The position numbers and the translations under genes were made by a program. Below the pieces are notes generated by a model, which worked only from the letters and a program-made list of their open reading frames with translations, was not told the origin of the DNA and did no database searches. Of a DNA stretch of 64,000 nt, positions 38,000 to 49,241 are shown one piece after another. Position 1 is the stretch's first letter. The number at the start of each line of letters is the position of its first letter. Origin of the DNA: Crocodylus rhombifer (taxonomy: Eukaryota; Chordata; Crocodylia; Crocodylidae); the NCBI GenBank assembly GCA_038503035.1, contig JAVSML010020793.1, forward strand, positions 74,707 through 138,706. Direction: 5' to 3'.

Positions 38000-38709
38000 C
38001 AGGGATGCTCAACCTCCAACCCACAAGCCAAATGCAGCCTGCAGAGCTATCAGATCTGGCTCGCAAGACTCCCCACAGGTTGGGAAATTTAGTGGTGGGG
38101 GTGTGGTGGCCATTCTCTTCCCACAAAATTCCCAGACCTCAAGCCCTGCACACTTGGTCAGAGCCAGGCTGCACCCTCTTTTTCTTCAGGGCTGGGTGAT
38201 AGCCCCTCCCCCCATGAGGCTAGGCCATGCCCCCTTTTACTCAATGGGCCTGGGTTGGGGCAGGCCATGCCCCCTTTCCCCCATGGAGCTGAACCGCATC
38301 CCTTTTCCCCTGCTCCACAAGGCTAAGCCAGGTCCCCTTTTCCCAAGCTACATCCCATTTTCCCTCCAGTGGGGCTGGGTTGGGGCCATGTCACATCCCT
38401 TTCCCCAACCAACACAGGGCTGGGTTGGGGCTGAGCCATGCCCCTACCCCCATGGGGCTAAGCTATGCCCCATTCACCCCCACCCAGCCAGGTCACATCC
38501 CTCCTCCTTCCTCCCAGGGCTGGGTTAAGCCTCCTTTCCCCCCTGCATGGCTGGGCTCAGGTCAGGTGGTTCTCTCCCGCCCTCTTGCATGGTTGGATGA
38601 TGCTTACTGTACTGGCTCCAGGCACTGGACTGGAAACACTATCTGGCCTGTGGTTGGATCTGGCACTGCCCATCCTGCCTGCTGTGGGGAAAAAGGTTGA
38701 GCACCAGTG
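38000..38709. mobile_element. hAT element with internal GC-rich tandem units
   Basis: Starts CAGGGATGCTCAACC and ends GGTTGAGCACCAGTG, an inverted terminal repeat. The flanking octamers CTCTGTTA (37992-37999) and CTCTAGTA (38710-38717) share six of eight bases. The interior has imperfect units of about 35-45 bp (GGGCTGGGTTGGGGCCATG-like) repeated through 38170-38560. It lies in the SFMBT1 intron between exons 36878-37006 and 39004-39249. Confidence 0.8.
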
Positions 38710-39003
38710 CTCTAGTATGTTTGTTATGTCTGTTATTTAACCCCCACTAGAGCTGGCATTCTCTCTCTTTTCTGTATAATACACAGAATGTCAACTTTTC
38801 CATGTAGCACCGGGACCACTGCAGATGTGCTCCTGCTATAAACTGGAAATTGAAAGGTAAGTTTTAATAAGGACAAGAGGCAAAATTCAAGGCAAACTGC
38901 CAGCTTGAAGAAAGATCCGAATTAGTAACATTGCCCCCTTCCTGCAGCTGACAAGAACAAAGCCCTAAGAAGGGGTAAGGAATTTTTTACTTTTAGGACG
39001 TAC

Positions 39004-39249
39004 GTTTGGTGAAGGGGGTTTATTTTCATCATCAGAGAAGGAAAAGGTTTGGAGCCTCCTTTTCTGTTTGTCTTGATCTTGAGCCAGAGAATGGGACAGT
39101 TCACTCTGAGTGGGAGAGGATGACATAGATTTTTTCTCAAACACTTCCGAGTCTTCAAGCAGTTCATCTTGCTGCTCAGAGGTGCTATCCTCACTCAAGG
39201 ATTCTTCATCTACCTCATCCTGGTCATCATCTTCCTCTCCTGCACTGCC
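39004..39249 (-). CDS. SFMBT1: SFMBT1 exon: acidic/serine linker
   Basis: 246-base (82-codon) phase-0 exon. It starts GSAGEEDDDQDEVDEESLSE, continues with STSEQQDELLEDSEVFEKKS and SSSPTQSEL, and ends RRLQTFSFSDDENKPPSP plus N. It corresponds to the acidic, Ser-rich linker just before the SAM domain of SFMBT1; TFSFSDDENKPPSP is practically invariant. The Asp/Glu runs make this segment highly negative, in contrast to the basic exon before it. The acceptor is CCCTTTCAG and the donor is GTACGT. The human protein has Lys where the final Asn lies here. Confidence 0.95.
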
Positions 39250-39419
39250 CTGAAAGGGAAGAAAAGACAGATGAAAGTTGAAGTGGGAAACCTAGCACCA
39301 ACATACTACAATGGATTCTTATCTCCTAAAAATAACTGTCCAGCCACACAAGTTTAAAAGAGCTGGTAACCTGCTATGCAGTTGTATTTCAAAACTGATT
39401 TAAGAACATGCACAGTAAT

Positions 39420-40598
39420 TAGAAGTGCACCAACAATGATTTTCTTGGCCGATACAATATTGGCCAATACTTATCTAATAACTGATTTTACAAAAACGCA
39501 GCCAGGCATCATGGGGAGCAGCTCCTTGCAGGTAAGTGTGTGGAGGGGAAGGGACATGGAGGAGAAAAGGTGTATGGGGGGAGGCAGATCAAGGCTCCCA
39601 CAGTGAGAGAGGGAGTGGGGCAGGGGCTGGGGCTGGTGGTGCTACTCAACCAGGGCGGTGAATGGGAATACGGGCCAGGGCAGGGAGCAGGACAAAACTA
39701 TGGGCAGCTCATTCAGGGGATCAGTGTCCTAGCACTTAAAAATGGTGGTGGGGGCACTTGAACTACAGTTTGTTGAATGAGCTTTAGTTTAAGTTCCACC
39801 ACCACCATTTTAAAGTGTGGGGATGTTTTTAACTGGAGTTGAGCTGAGCAGGGCGAAGGTGGATGCGGGCTGCCTGCTGTGGGCTTGGGGCTCTCTGCCT
39901 TGCTGCCTGTGCAATGGGGACCCTGCATGAGCTGTGCACCCCCTGCCCGCCTGGCAGTGGGAGGCATAACTCACCACCCCCACTGCTGCCAGGCAGGCAG
40001 AAGGCACATGGCCAACGTGGGATATCTGGGGCAAAGGCAGCATGGCAGAGAGCCCCAAGCCCACAGTGAGCAGCCTGCATCTGCCTCACACACACATCTG
40101 GAGGGGCACATGCCCCTCCATGTCTCCCCTGGAGGGGGTGTTCAGAGGCGGGGAGCTGCCTTCCGTCCCTACCCCACCCTACCCTACCCCACCCCACCCA
40201 GTGGCCTCTGGATGAGGTGCCCACAGCTCTGTCTTGCTCCTGGCCCTGGGTCTCATTCACTGCCTGGGCTGGGCAGCACCCCCAGTCCCAGAACCTGCCC
40301 CACTCCCTCCCTTACCATGGGGGGCCTCTATTTTGCCCCATCCCCCATGCCCTTTCCCTCCCCCATGCCACTTCCCCTCCACAGACTTACCTGCAGCGTG
40401 CTGCTCTCCAAGCTGCCCAGCTGCATGTATGCAGTTATGCATATAAATGCAGTGTCTTGGGGTCCTGGCCAGAAGGCACATTTGTCAGTGAACATTATTT
40501 GGCTACATCAATAGATAAAAGCTGATAGCCAATAATGTTAATTTTCCTTTTATTGATGCCAATCCAATATGCAACTGATATGCAACAGTTCACCTCTA
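39420..40598. mobile_element. palindromic hAT element, 1.18 kb, with perfect TSD
   Basis: The ends are TAGAAGTGCACC and rc TAGAGGTGAACT, and identical octamers ACAGTAAT flank it at 39412-39419 and 40599-40606. The outer arms carry GGCCGATACAATATTGGCC-like sequence; the interior is GC-rich and partly palindromic, with the shared module near 39580 inverted near 40310. A smaller palindrome (ACTTAAAAATGGTGGTGGG versus CCACCACCATTTTAAAGT) sits at about 39735-39825. It fills most of the intron between SFMBT1 exons 40628-40803 and 39004-39249. Confidence 0.9.
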
Positions 40599-40621
40599 AC
40601 AGTAATAAGTTTACTATGGCT

Positions 40622-40627
40622 GCTTGC
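40622..40627 (-). promoter_or_regulatory. SFMBT1: GC-type 5' splice site of SFMBT1
   Basis: The intron after the basic-linker exon begins GCAAGC directly after CAG. This fits the strong consensus known for the minority GC-AG introns (AG|GCAAG). Using it gives the exact phase and residue boundary (SPQ|GS) expected for SFMBT1. A GT (CCATA|GTAAAC) lies 13 bases further into the intron, but it would add four codons, change phase and break the frame of the next exon. Confidence 0.8.
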
Positions 40628-40803
40628 CTGGGGAGATCCAGCTGGACTGTTATCCACTGAGGTGGAAGAACGTTTTTTCTTATGAACAAAGTGTTTTCGT
40701 CTCTTCCTCCTCTTATTTGGTTTCTTCATGTCTGCTTCCGGGTTACTGTGAACACCTGGTGGTCTGCCAATCCTTTTGTTTCTCCTCTTCCCATAATAGT
40801 GTG
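40628..40803 (-). CDS. SFMBT1: SFMBT1 exon: basic linker
   Basis: 176-base exon encoding HYYGKRRNKRIGRPPGVHSN, an Arg/Lys-rich run (KKPNKRRKRRKHFVHKKKRS) and STSVDNSPAGSPQ. It matches the basic linker between the SLED and SAM domains of SFMBT1. The GRPPG motif within basic residues resembles an AT-hook and the region probably also serves as a nuclear localisation signal; both are inferences from composition. The acceptor is CATTCCAG. The donor is not GT but GC: the exon ends CCCCAG followed by GCAAGC. Phase 0 at this junction agrees with both the human protein and the next exon. Confidence 0.93.
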
Positions 40804-41648
40804 CTGGAATGGCAAAAGAAAAGAGCATTTGCTTAATGTGTTATATAATGCAACTTTATCATCACTAGTTATTTGTCAGCCCCCATGAAGAGACAATCAA
40901 CATGAGAAGTTTTTTCAATAGAAAACTCAAACTCAAATCTGCAAAATTTCAACATAAATGAGTCTATATTCTTTCCTTCAATAAAATGTACCAGGTGAGA
41001 GTTTATGAATAAAGTTTTATTCGCTCAAAGGGGGTTTAAATTCCTCCACCTCTGAAAAAGGGCCAGTTTTTGCACAAAAATGCCATAGGTTATAGAATGG
41101 CAGATTTGGGTGGTGCAGCTTGTGGTGGTGCGGTATTTTGCAGACTGTTGGCCTATACAGATATCTGGAGATGATATATGATTGGTTCTCACTTTGTCCA
41201 GATGACCACATTAGATAATGCCCCTTTCCCCCACCCCTCTCTCCAAAGCGAGACAGTTGTTCTCTAGTAGAATAATTTAGTTAGTCTGTAAGATGCCACT
41301 GTACCCTGCAGCTAACTCTCTCTCTGCTCAGGAATAATAAAGAGTGAAACACTTAAAAATATTCTGGAGTCTGTTATATCCCAGAGATTACTGGCAGGAG
41401 AAAAATAAAACCTTAGACATAACATGCAAATAATAAATATCATATCTTTATGTAGTACTATTATTCACTATGAAATAACCATATTTTTGGGTAAAAAACT
41501 GATTATGTAAGTACCTTCATAGCTTGCATCACTCAGAAGTGAAGCAATAAATCATTGTAATTTATCTTCACGATCAGTTTTGATCAAAAGCACCATCTAA
41601 ATCAGAGTCCTTACTATGGTTAAAAAGAAAACTGGTGTTTTAACTCAC

Positions 41649-41824
41649 TGTATTTAGTCTTTGTCAGGACTGAGCAGTTCTCTGAACACTTATCTAGCAC
41701 CATCTGGGGGCCGAAGAGGTTTGGACAGCACTCCAGTTTGATGCAAGTTTTCCTACAGAAATCTGCCACCCGATCTGCTGTTCTCACAACCTCCACAATG
41801 GCACGGTAACTCTTCCCTTTGTAT
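41649..41824 (-). CDS. SFMBT1: SFMBT1 exon: SLED domain, C-terminal part
   Basis: 176-base exon encoding the end of the SLED domain. Diagnostic stretches are [40 protein letters not shown] and [12 protein letters not shown]. These follow human SFMBT1 closely, including the run of conserved Cys residues. The acceptor is TATGGCAG. The first base completes the split Lys codon, and the last base (A) starts a Thr codon that is completed by CA in the next exon. The donor is GTGAGT. There are no disruptions. Confidence 0.95.
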
Positions 41825-42302
41825 CTGCCATAGGGAATATATGATCATAAACCATATGGCTCTACTACTGCAATAAAGGTGCAAGATTGAAAATTATTTA
41901 ACATCAAACATTATATTCTTTTTCAGGATAAATATAGAGAATTTAGTGTTGGTGAAAGACTAGGAATTGGCAGTCATTTGAATCAAAATCCTCTCATTAG
42001 TAACAAAACATGACAGATGTCCACATAATAAACATTATCAAGCCAAGACAGAAGAGACATTTGGGTCGCAGTGCCAAACATTACTGTAATCTGCTATTAT
42101 AAATGTAATTAGGGATCTACTTAAATCATGCCAAAATGATGGAAAATTTGTGGGCTGCTTACGGTGCCTTTTTCATGGCAAGCCCTCCCCCTCCCCTTCA
42201 ATTGGCTGAGAGACCCACCTCTTGCTGTGGACTGGCCAAGAGGACTGCCTTTTGTGCAGTCCTGCCCCTTGCCACTGATTGGTAAAGGGCTGCCCTTCAC
42301 AA

Positions 42303-42900
42303 TGTAATAGTTTCATAGATGTTAGGGTTGGAAGGGATGCAAAGGGCTATTAGATCATCAAGTCCCACCCCCTTCCCCAGGCAGGAAAGAGTGCTGGGGT
42401 GAGATGACCCCAGCCAGGTGTCTGTCCAATCTCCTTTGGAAGTGTATTCCATATTTTGGCAACCCTCACTGTAAAGAATTTTTTCATCATGTCCAGTCTG
42501 AATTTGCTCTTTCAGTTTGTGGCCATTATTTCTAGTCACCCCAATGGGCGCCCTGGTAAACATCTTTTCCCCTATTTCTTGCTGACCCCCCGCCCCCGAT
42601 GAGTTTGTAGGCGGCCACTAGATCACCTCTCAGCCTCCTGTTGCAGACGCTGAAGAGGTTCAGGTCTCCCAATCGGTCCACACAGGGTTTTTTATGTAGG
42701 CCTTTAACCAGATGAGTGGCCCTCCTCTGAACCCTCTCTAGACCATCCACACCCTCCTGAAGTGCGGTGCCCAAAACTGGACACAGTACTCCAGCTGCGG
42801 CCTGACCAATGCCACCCTAGAAAGGATGTAGTTAGCTTTACTTAACCTCACACTGGTGACTCGTTCATTTTGGAGTCAACTACAACTCCGAGATCCCTGT
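42303..42900 (-). mobile_element. CR1 3' fragment
   Basis: Minus-strand CR1: the plus strand starts with TTTCATAGATGTTAGGGTTG and contains the complement of LERVQRRATHLVKGLH and LFSVCNRRLRGDLVAAYKLI. Only the RT C terminus and 3' UTR remain. It lies in the SFMBT1 intron 41825-43918. Confidence 0.88.
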
Positions 42901-43918
42901 CTATACCAGTATTTACTAAGGATCCCTAAGAACAACAATCTTGCAGTTAGGTTACTGCCCCTATCATGTGAAACAATTGCTGGAAAGGGTAGTGATTTTC
43001 TCAATAGTCTGCACAGCCATCCCTGCTGTGATGGATGACTGTGTGTAAAAATTATAACACACTACTCTAAATTATTTCCTTTCTCTGAGTATATTTACAT
43101 AAATTATTCCAGGGACTTTTTATAACTATATCCAAGTATATAGGAATCCTGCAATGCAGAAAAGTATGGCCATGTTATGGATGGAGAACTGATGCAATTA
43201 CAGCTCGAAGTCGGATTGTTAGTTTTATAGGAGAGCTGACCTCTTGGGTCCAAGCACAGTGCCTAATTACAGAACCTTCACACTGCCCCACAAGGCAGTT
43301 AACCACCTGACTCAAAAATACCATTCTTTTTTACTAACCTGATAATAGTGTTCCTTCATCCCAGTTCTCTCTCAGCAATATCTATATTGCAGATTAACAA
43401 AACTCATCAAAATGCTGAGCAACACTTCAAGGGGCTAACAAGTCAAACAGAATCCTAACCCAGTCCCTGTTCGAGCCTTACTAAAGCTCAATAGATAATA
43501 TTTAAATGAGGAACTGTTTTCATGTACAGAAATTGGAAGGTGATGACAGTCTGAGAACCTTCTCTGACAGGTCTGTTAACAGTTAAAATGCTGATACTAT
43601 CTTCAGTCCTATTACAAAGCTTTTACCTTTTCTCTACTGGTCTAACAGATGCATCTGCCATATTGCACTAATTACTGCAGTATTAATCCATTTAAAACAA
43701 AGCAGCATCAGAGCCCACCTGACACATGAGAGAGTCAGAAGCACTCTGCTGGATGCTCCAGAAAAAAATTACATTAATTTGGGGATTACATTTTGCAACA
43801 TCCTTATGGACTTAAACTGCATAAAGTTCTGAAAGGTAAGTTCTTAAGCAAAATGTAGTTTGTAAAAAAGAGATTACTACTGGGAGTAAATTAATTAGAT
43901 ATAGGGTACAGAATTTAC

Positions 43919-44028
43919 TTTGCCTTCAGAGTCTCTCCATGCCCAAGCCATGCAGCTTCTTCATCCAGCTGGAGCTCTCGAAGGACACGGCTGGGTTTGT
44001 AGGCTGCATTGATCAATAAAGTGAGAAC
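43919..44028 (-). CDS. SFMBT1: SFMBT1 exon: SLED domain, middle part
   Basis: 110-base exon encoding [20 protein letters not shown] and then [16 protein letters not shown] plus two bases of a Lys codon. It matches the central helix of the SLED domain; the second half differs from human (LDKDSVWHGCGEVLKAK) by several substitutions, so this is the least conserved part of the domain here. The acceptor is TTTGCAG, in phase 0 with the previous exon. The donor is GTAAAT after GCAAA, so the Lys codon is finished by the A that opens the next exon. Confidence 0.93.
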
Positions 44029-44706
44029 CTGCAAATGGAAATGAATGAAGGAGGGTGAAAAAGAACAATTAGGTTATAAGTACAGCAACTCTGTATTAAA
44101 ATGCTAGGTTAAAATAGTAGATTACTTCTATTCATCTACATCAAATGTTCAGCATATATTCAGTCACAATGGGATTATAGAAACATTATAACTGCTAACA
44201 TGAAGAAAAACATATCAAGTACAGACAGAAAATGGAGTCATGCCAAGCCTTAAGAACTAACTACTGAGAGGTTACTGATTCTAGCAGATCTCAGCTTTTC
44301 TTGCAGCTTCAGTAGTCTTCCCTCATACCACATAATTTAATTGCAGAGTAGATACTGCAAAGTTCATACAACTAATGTTGCTAATGCCAGCAACATTTTA
44401 CTGCTGGAATATGTAACGCATCTTTGAGCTTTCCCTCTAGAGACTGAGTGACACTCAAAGGGCTGCCTCATGTACTCCATGACTGCCTGTGTCCATAACC
44501 TTGATAAATGTGAGCAGTTTAATCTGGATTCTGGACTGCTTCAAAATCCATGCCCAACCTCTTCTGAAACACTGGGCTTTTTATTATAGAAATAACATAG
44601 TGACCGTCCAATCAAAAAATTAACAAGAGAATGGCCCCTGACACACATTATCTTTAATATGTGATTAACATGTTAAATCGGCCTCTAAATAATAACTTAG
44701 CCATAC

Positions 44707-44818
44707 ATGCAAGTTAATTTAAGGCGCGACAATGCAGTAAATGAGCCACAAAGTTAATCCACATAAAATGAATAACAACTTTGTGGCTTATGTGTCACAC
44801 CTTAAATTGAACATGTAG
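44707..44818. repeat. inverted repeat (hairpin) in SFMBT1 intron
   Basis: TTAATTTAAGGCGCGACA with GAGCCACAAAGTTAAT on one side is complementary to AACTTTGTGGCTTATGTGTC and CACCTTAAATTGAACATG on the other. It is probably a small foldback transposon or the end of the GC-rich repeat that follows (44830-45600). Confidence 0.6.
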
Positions 44819-44829
44819 CCTCATTTTAA

Positions 44830-45615
44830 AGATGTATCAGTGTACAGGAAGCCCAGCACTGGGCTGCTGCAGTTCAATGCCAGGACCTTCATGTACTGAG
44901 ACCTGTATAAACTCCATGCAGCACCTAGCTGGACAGCACACAGGGATCACTGCATTGGACCATAGTCTGTGCTGGGCTTTCCCTATGCTGTGTAGCATAC
45001 AGGATTTGAGTGATACCAGGCTGCCACTGCCTGATGCTAGGCTACCCAGTTGCAGGGTGCTATCAAGCCCCATGTGTTGCCCAGGTGAGCAGCACATAGG
45101 TCTCATCCAGCACTCTGCACATGGGGAACCTCGCACTGGGCTGCCACAGCCTGATATTGGGTTCCTCACTGGGGAGGGGGAAGGGGGGAGGAAAAGGAGC
45201 TATCAACGCCTGTGTCCTACTTGGCTGGGCTGCACATAGGGCTTATACAACTCCCAGTGCACAGACAGCCTAGCATCAGATTGCAGCAGTTTGGTGCTAT
45301 GCTCCCAGTGTGCTGAGCTGACTGGCAGCTGGGGCCAGGGACCATTCTGGTTCCTGGTCCTGACTGACAGTCAGCTGATTTGCTTCATCTTGCTGGGCTC
45401 TTGATCTGGGCCCCCTGCACCAAAAGTAAGGTGTCATCCTCAATCTCAAAATCGCACACCCTGCCATACATGTGTGGCATGATTGTTTGGATTGAGGGTT
45501 AGATGCCATCACATCTTTAAAGTGAATGTCTCTTGGGGCCAGTAATACAACAGAGGCACCTTCTACAATCTGAGGTTTCCTCAAAGGGCATGTACACATG
45601 CACATTTGGAGCCAT
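44830..45615. repeat. unidentified GC-moderate repeat with periodic units
   Basis: Imperfect units of about 100-140 bases recur: CCCAGCACTGGGCTGC, GATACCAGGCTGCCACTGCC, CGCACTGGGCTGCCACAGCC, each followed by a CATGTGTTGC/GCAGCACAT-type phrase. This looks like a degenerate tandem array inside a transposon. It has no convincing coding capacity despite long open frames. Confidence 0.45.
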
Positions 45616-46071
45616 TTCTAAAAGGGAATATTTCAAAAGTACTGTTGCATTCTAATAGTTACATGTGGGCTAACTAGGAACAGTGAAAATGTAGCATGAC
45701 CATCCTAACTGTAACGCTGTATGAAACAGTTGCTGATGTCATATGCTTCAGACCATGTCAAGTAACTTTTCTGCTACCCCAATAATGCTACCTGGTAACT
45801 GGGCAATATACTGAACAACTCCCAAAAGCTGACTATAAACAATTTCACATAAAGTGCACAATCTGATTATCTACCATGTAAATTTATTGATATTCATAAT
45901 TTATGCAATTATAAAAATAAACCAACAATATTTAAACTATGGCCTAATCTTTCATTAACCAGAGTAAAAAAAAATGTATATATTCACACACACACATATA
46001 TAGATATATATTATTCTATCAAAAGCATAAATAAGTTAGGCATGCAAAGCAGTGGTCATCTATATAAGGAT

Positions 46072-46789
46072 TAGGGCTGTACAAAACGGCACTGTTCCAT
46101 TTCGAATTCAGTTTCAAGGTTTCAATGGAAGAGTGCTTCGTTTCAAATTTAATTTTGATTAGAAATGGCTGTTCCATTTTGGTTTGTTGAAACAGTGATG
46201 CTGTTTTGACTTTTCACCCATTCATTATAATGAGGAAGCTTGAAACAGCCACTCTTATCCAGCAGGCAGATGGGGGCCCGCAACCTCGGGAGGGCCACGG
46301 GGGCTGTGCTAGTCCTCCCAGGGCTGTGGGTCACTGATCTGCCTGCCAGATGAGGGAGGGAAGCCGGATGCTGCCACCTGGGACCAGGGAGCTGGGAAAG
46401 AGAACTGAGCTAGACCGGGCTGCGGGAGTGGAACTGATCGATCAGGCTTAGTTCCCTTCTCCAGCCCAATCGCAGCCCCTTCCCCCGCACTGTGATTGGC
46501 TTCCCGCAGCCTGGCAGTGGGAAGCAGGGAGAGCCAGGGCTGTGCTCTCAGCTGAGCCACATGGGGCTGCAGAGCCACTGGAATCGCAACCCTGGTTCTC
46601 CCCTGTCTCCCAGCACCTGGCTGCTTCAAAACTCAAAACGTTTGAAACTTTTGAAAGTTTCAACTAGCCTTGTTTTGTTTCAAGGCTGTTTCGAACCCCT
46701 TCATGTCAATTTGATTTCGCTGCTTCAAGCTCGAAATGAGTCGAAATAGTGTTGAATTGAAACAGCTGGCGAAATTTCGCACAGCCTTA
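46072..46789. mobile_element. hAT element, 718 bp
   Basis: The ends are TAGGGCTGTACAAAAC and rc TAAGGCTGTGCGAAAT. The flanking octamers ATAAGGAT (46064-46071) and ATAAAGAT (46790-46797) match at seven of eight. The outer arms are rich in TTTCGAA/TTTCAA words and form inverted repeats of roughly 150 bp; the core is GC-rich. There is no transposase. Confidence 0.8.
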
Positions 46790-46797
46790 ATAAAGAT

Positions 46798-48246
46798 GTA
46801 TGTTTCTGTAGAAGTGCAGCTTGGTTGGTACTTATCATACTGCTTCAGCCATTGTTAAGGCATAATAAAGGCCTGTTGATCTGCCACCAATAGACAGAAA
46901 AATGCTCATAAGTTTTTCCTATGTGACTGTTATACATGTTTCAACTAAAACCTTTTCAACAAACATTATAAGTGGTTGCCCCAAGAGTCTTGGTTTCTGA
47001 CTTGTTTGCTAGAAGGTCTTTTCAGACAGCCTTTGTCTCCTTTCTTGTATTTAATGGAAAAAAGCAGAGGATTACGAGCAAACATTGCATTTGTCCTGAG
47101 AGCATCTATTTTCTCCTGGGGTAAACTGTGATCGGTCAGATGTCTACTACTTTTGTTCCAAGACAGACTTCAAGGTCTGTGGGACAAGACCAGCTAACAG
47201 TTTATTGCAAAGTGTGTCTGAATGGATCTCCTGGGATTGCATCATTGGATAAACAGCAGAAAAGCAGCACTACATTCAGCTGCTTACAGAACTCTTATTA
47301 GAAGGGCAATGTTTGTAATGCAAATCCTGCAACTTTTCTGTTCTGAGACAAAGACAGGCACAACTGGTCCCAAGAAAAATGTAACAGCTGCTCATAACCT
47401 TTGCTTAATTTACACTAATAGTACACTTAATCCACACACTGTTCTTTAGAGAGTTCTGATGAAAGCAGGAGAAGAAGGGGTATTTCCCATGAAAATATTC
47501 ATAATTTCATTTTAGATGATACATTGTACATCAGAATTCTGGTCTTTAGAAGGTTCAGCAAAACAGCTCATGTCATATGAAAATGTTTCATTTTTATGTG
47601 ATTTGATATAAAATATTTTCTGGGAAACAGATCATTTGCTATAAGACACCAGGTTTACTTTTAGTCAGAACATAGTCAGTTTGTTCAATTTTCCCTAAAT
47701 TAGGCTGACTGGTATTTGCAAAAAATTCAAAAAGCTCCTTAAATATTATTATAATATTTACCCAATTAATTGGCATTTTTTGCCAATTGTCATGGAAGAG
47801 AAATTATATTTCATCAGTTTGGCCATAAACGCATAAGATTGTAGAGGGAAACTTTCTGGGCTACTTTTCTTGGTTTAAAAATGAACTATTAAAATATTAA
47901 GAACTAATTTCATATTATGGGGTTTCAATGAAGGCCAAAGTATACCAGCCACAATTGGCTGTTTTCATAAGTGGCAAATTTTAGTTTACTCTATATAAAA
48001 CTAAAAAATGCAGTAGTAATGAGATAATCAGATCACTGGAAGATTAGAAGCATATTGTCATGACTCAAACCACTCATAAACTACTCAATGCCTCATACTT
48101 CATTTTAAAAAAGAAACTGAACTCGTAGCTCATTACCACTCATTTCCTATTATTTAACAGTCTATTACTCATCTCTAACTAGAAAGATACTCAGGAGTTT
48201 AACGTACACTACTGCACACACAGCTCCACCCTCAGAACCACCTCAC
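46798..48246. other. SFMBT1 intron, nothing recognised
   Basis: AT-rich unique-looking intronic sequence between the hAT element and the SLED-domain exon. No repeat or gene identified. Confidence 0.6.
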
Positions 48247-48386
48247 CTCTTTAAGAACAAGAACACAGTTTCCAGGTCCTACAGACTGGGGAAGCTCTGC
48301 AATTCTCCCTTTGTTGAGGTAAGGCCCTGAGAAGCACCGGTGGTTGAAGTAGATCTTTGGGCAGCAGTACTTCCCATTAATTATCA
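48247..48386 (-). CDS. SFMBT1: SFMBT1 exon: SLED domain, N-terminal part
   Basis: 140-base exon encoding the start of the SLED (DUF3588) domain, a nucleic-acid-binding fold found in SFMBT and SCM-like proteins. Visible signature stretches are [20 protein letters not shown] and [20 protein letters not shown], nearly identical to the human protein. The acceptor is TTTCTCAG; the first two bases complete a Val codon from the previous exon. The exon ends on a full GAG codon before GTGAGG. The paired Cys residues of the ING-KYCC segment are retained. No stop codon or frameshift is seen. Confidence 0.95.
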
Positions 48387-48638
48387 CTGAGAAATGAAAA
48401 GTAGCCAAAATTTAAATTACTTAGTGCCATTTCCCCATCCCTCTACCACTTCCCCCAAAAAATAAAGAAAAAGCAAACAAACAAAAAAACCCTCCTCTTA
48501 ATTCTTGCAAGGCTTAATATTACTACAAGTTGTAGAAAAAAGGAAAAGAAATAAATAGTCTATATGAATGTATAGAGTTAAAATATCACTTCTGTAACTA
48601 TAACTCCAGCTGCTAGATGTTGCAGAGATGGACTTTTT

Positions 48639-48926
48639 GGGTGCCTATACACATGATGGAATTCATGTGTATAGGTTATGTGTCAGTGTACTCCAGGAGC
48701 CTCTGTATCTATCACATGTATTCAGTGTCCCTGCATTTCAAAATGGTTATGGGGGCACTTTAACCAAAGCTCATCCAATAAGCTTTAGTTAAAGCATCCC
48801 TACCACCATTTTGAAGCATGGGACACTGAATACATGTGACACTGTAGGTGCTTTAATTAGAGTGGCTCTCAGCTGGTCTAATAAAAGCACCACCTCTCCT
48901 GCCCTGGAGGAAGTGTATAGATGCCC
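48639..48926. mobile_element. palindromic MITE
   Basis: The terminal repeats are GGGTGCCTATACAC and rc GGGCATCTATACAC. Inside, CACATGTATTCAGTGTCCC and its complement GGGACACTGAATACATGTG bracket a palindrome through AAAATGGT and CTTTAACCAAAGCTCATCC. A related inner palindrome occurs at 39735-39825. The target duplication was not resolved. Confidence 0.65.
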
Positions 48927-49241
48927 TGTAAATTTTACATGTGTATTTGTTCCTTGTATGCCTGCTGGCAATATCCCTATAATACAGTTAAGATGTGAGC
49001 CAGAAAACAAATCCAGTCACATGACCTTGCAATTTACCATGCATCTCTGACCACCCACCTCATGGGTTCTGGCCAGTGATCTATTTTTGGAGTTATTTCT
49101 AATATTTTAAGCAGCTCAGAAAAACATTAAAATGAATCAACAAAAAATGTTTGGTCTTTTTTCTCTGTTATATCAGGATTTTGAGGCCCAAGACAGGAAA
49201 TATTTGACCCATGATAGATTTAAGGCTGGATAGCATATAAC

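Noticed and set aside
38965..39198. Minus-strand frame ending at a stop at 38965 as a separate small protein
   Set aside because: It is the SFMBT1 exon 39004-39249 read past its GTACGT donor; the true frame continues in the next exon.
40550..40828. Minus-strand 92-codon frame as a complete small gene
   Set aside because: It includes intron sequence on both sides of SFMBT1 exon 40628-40803.
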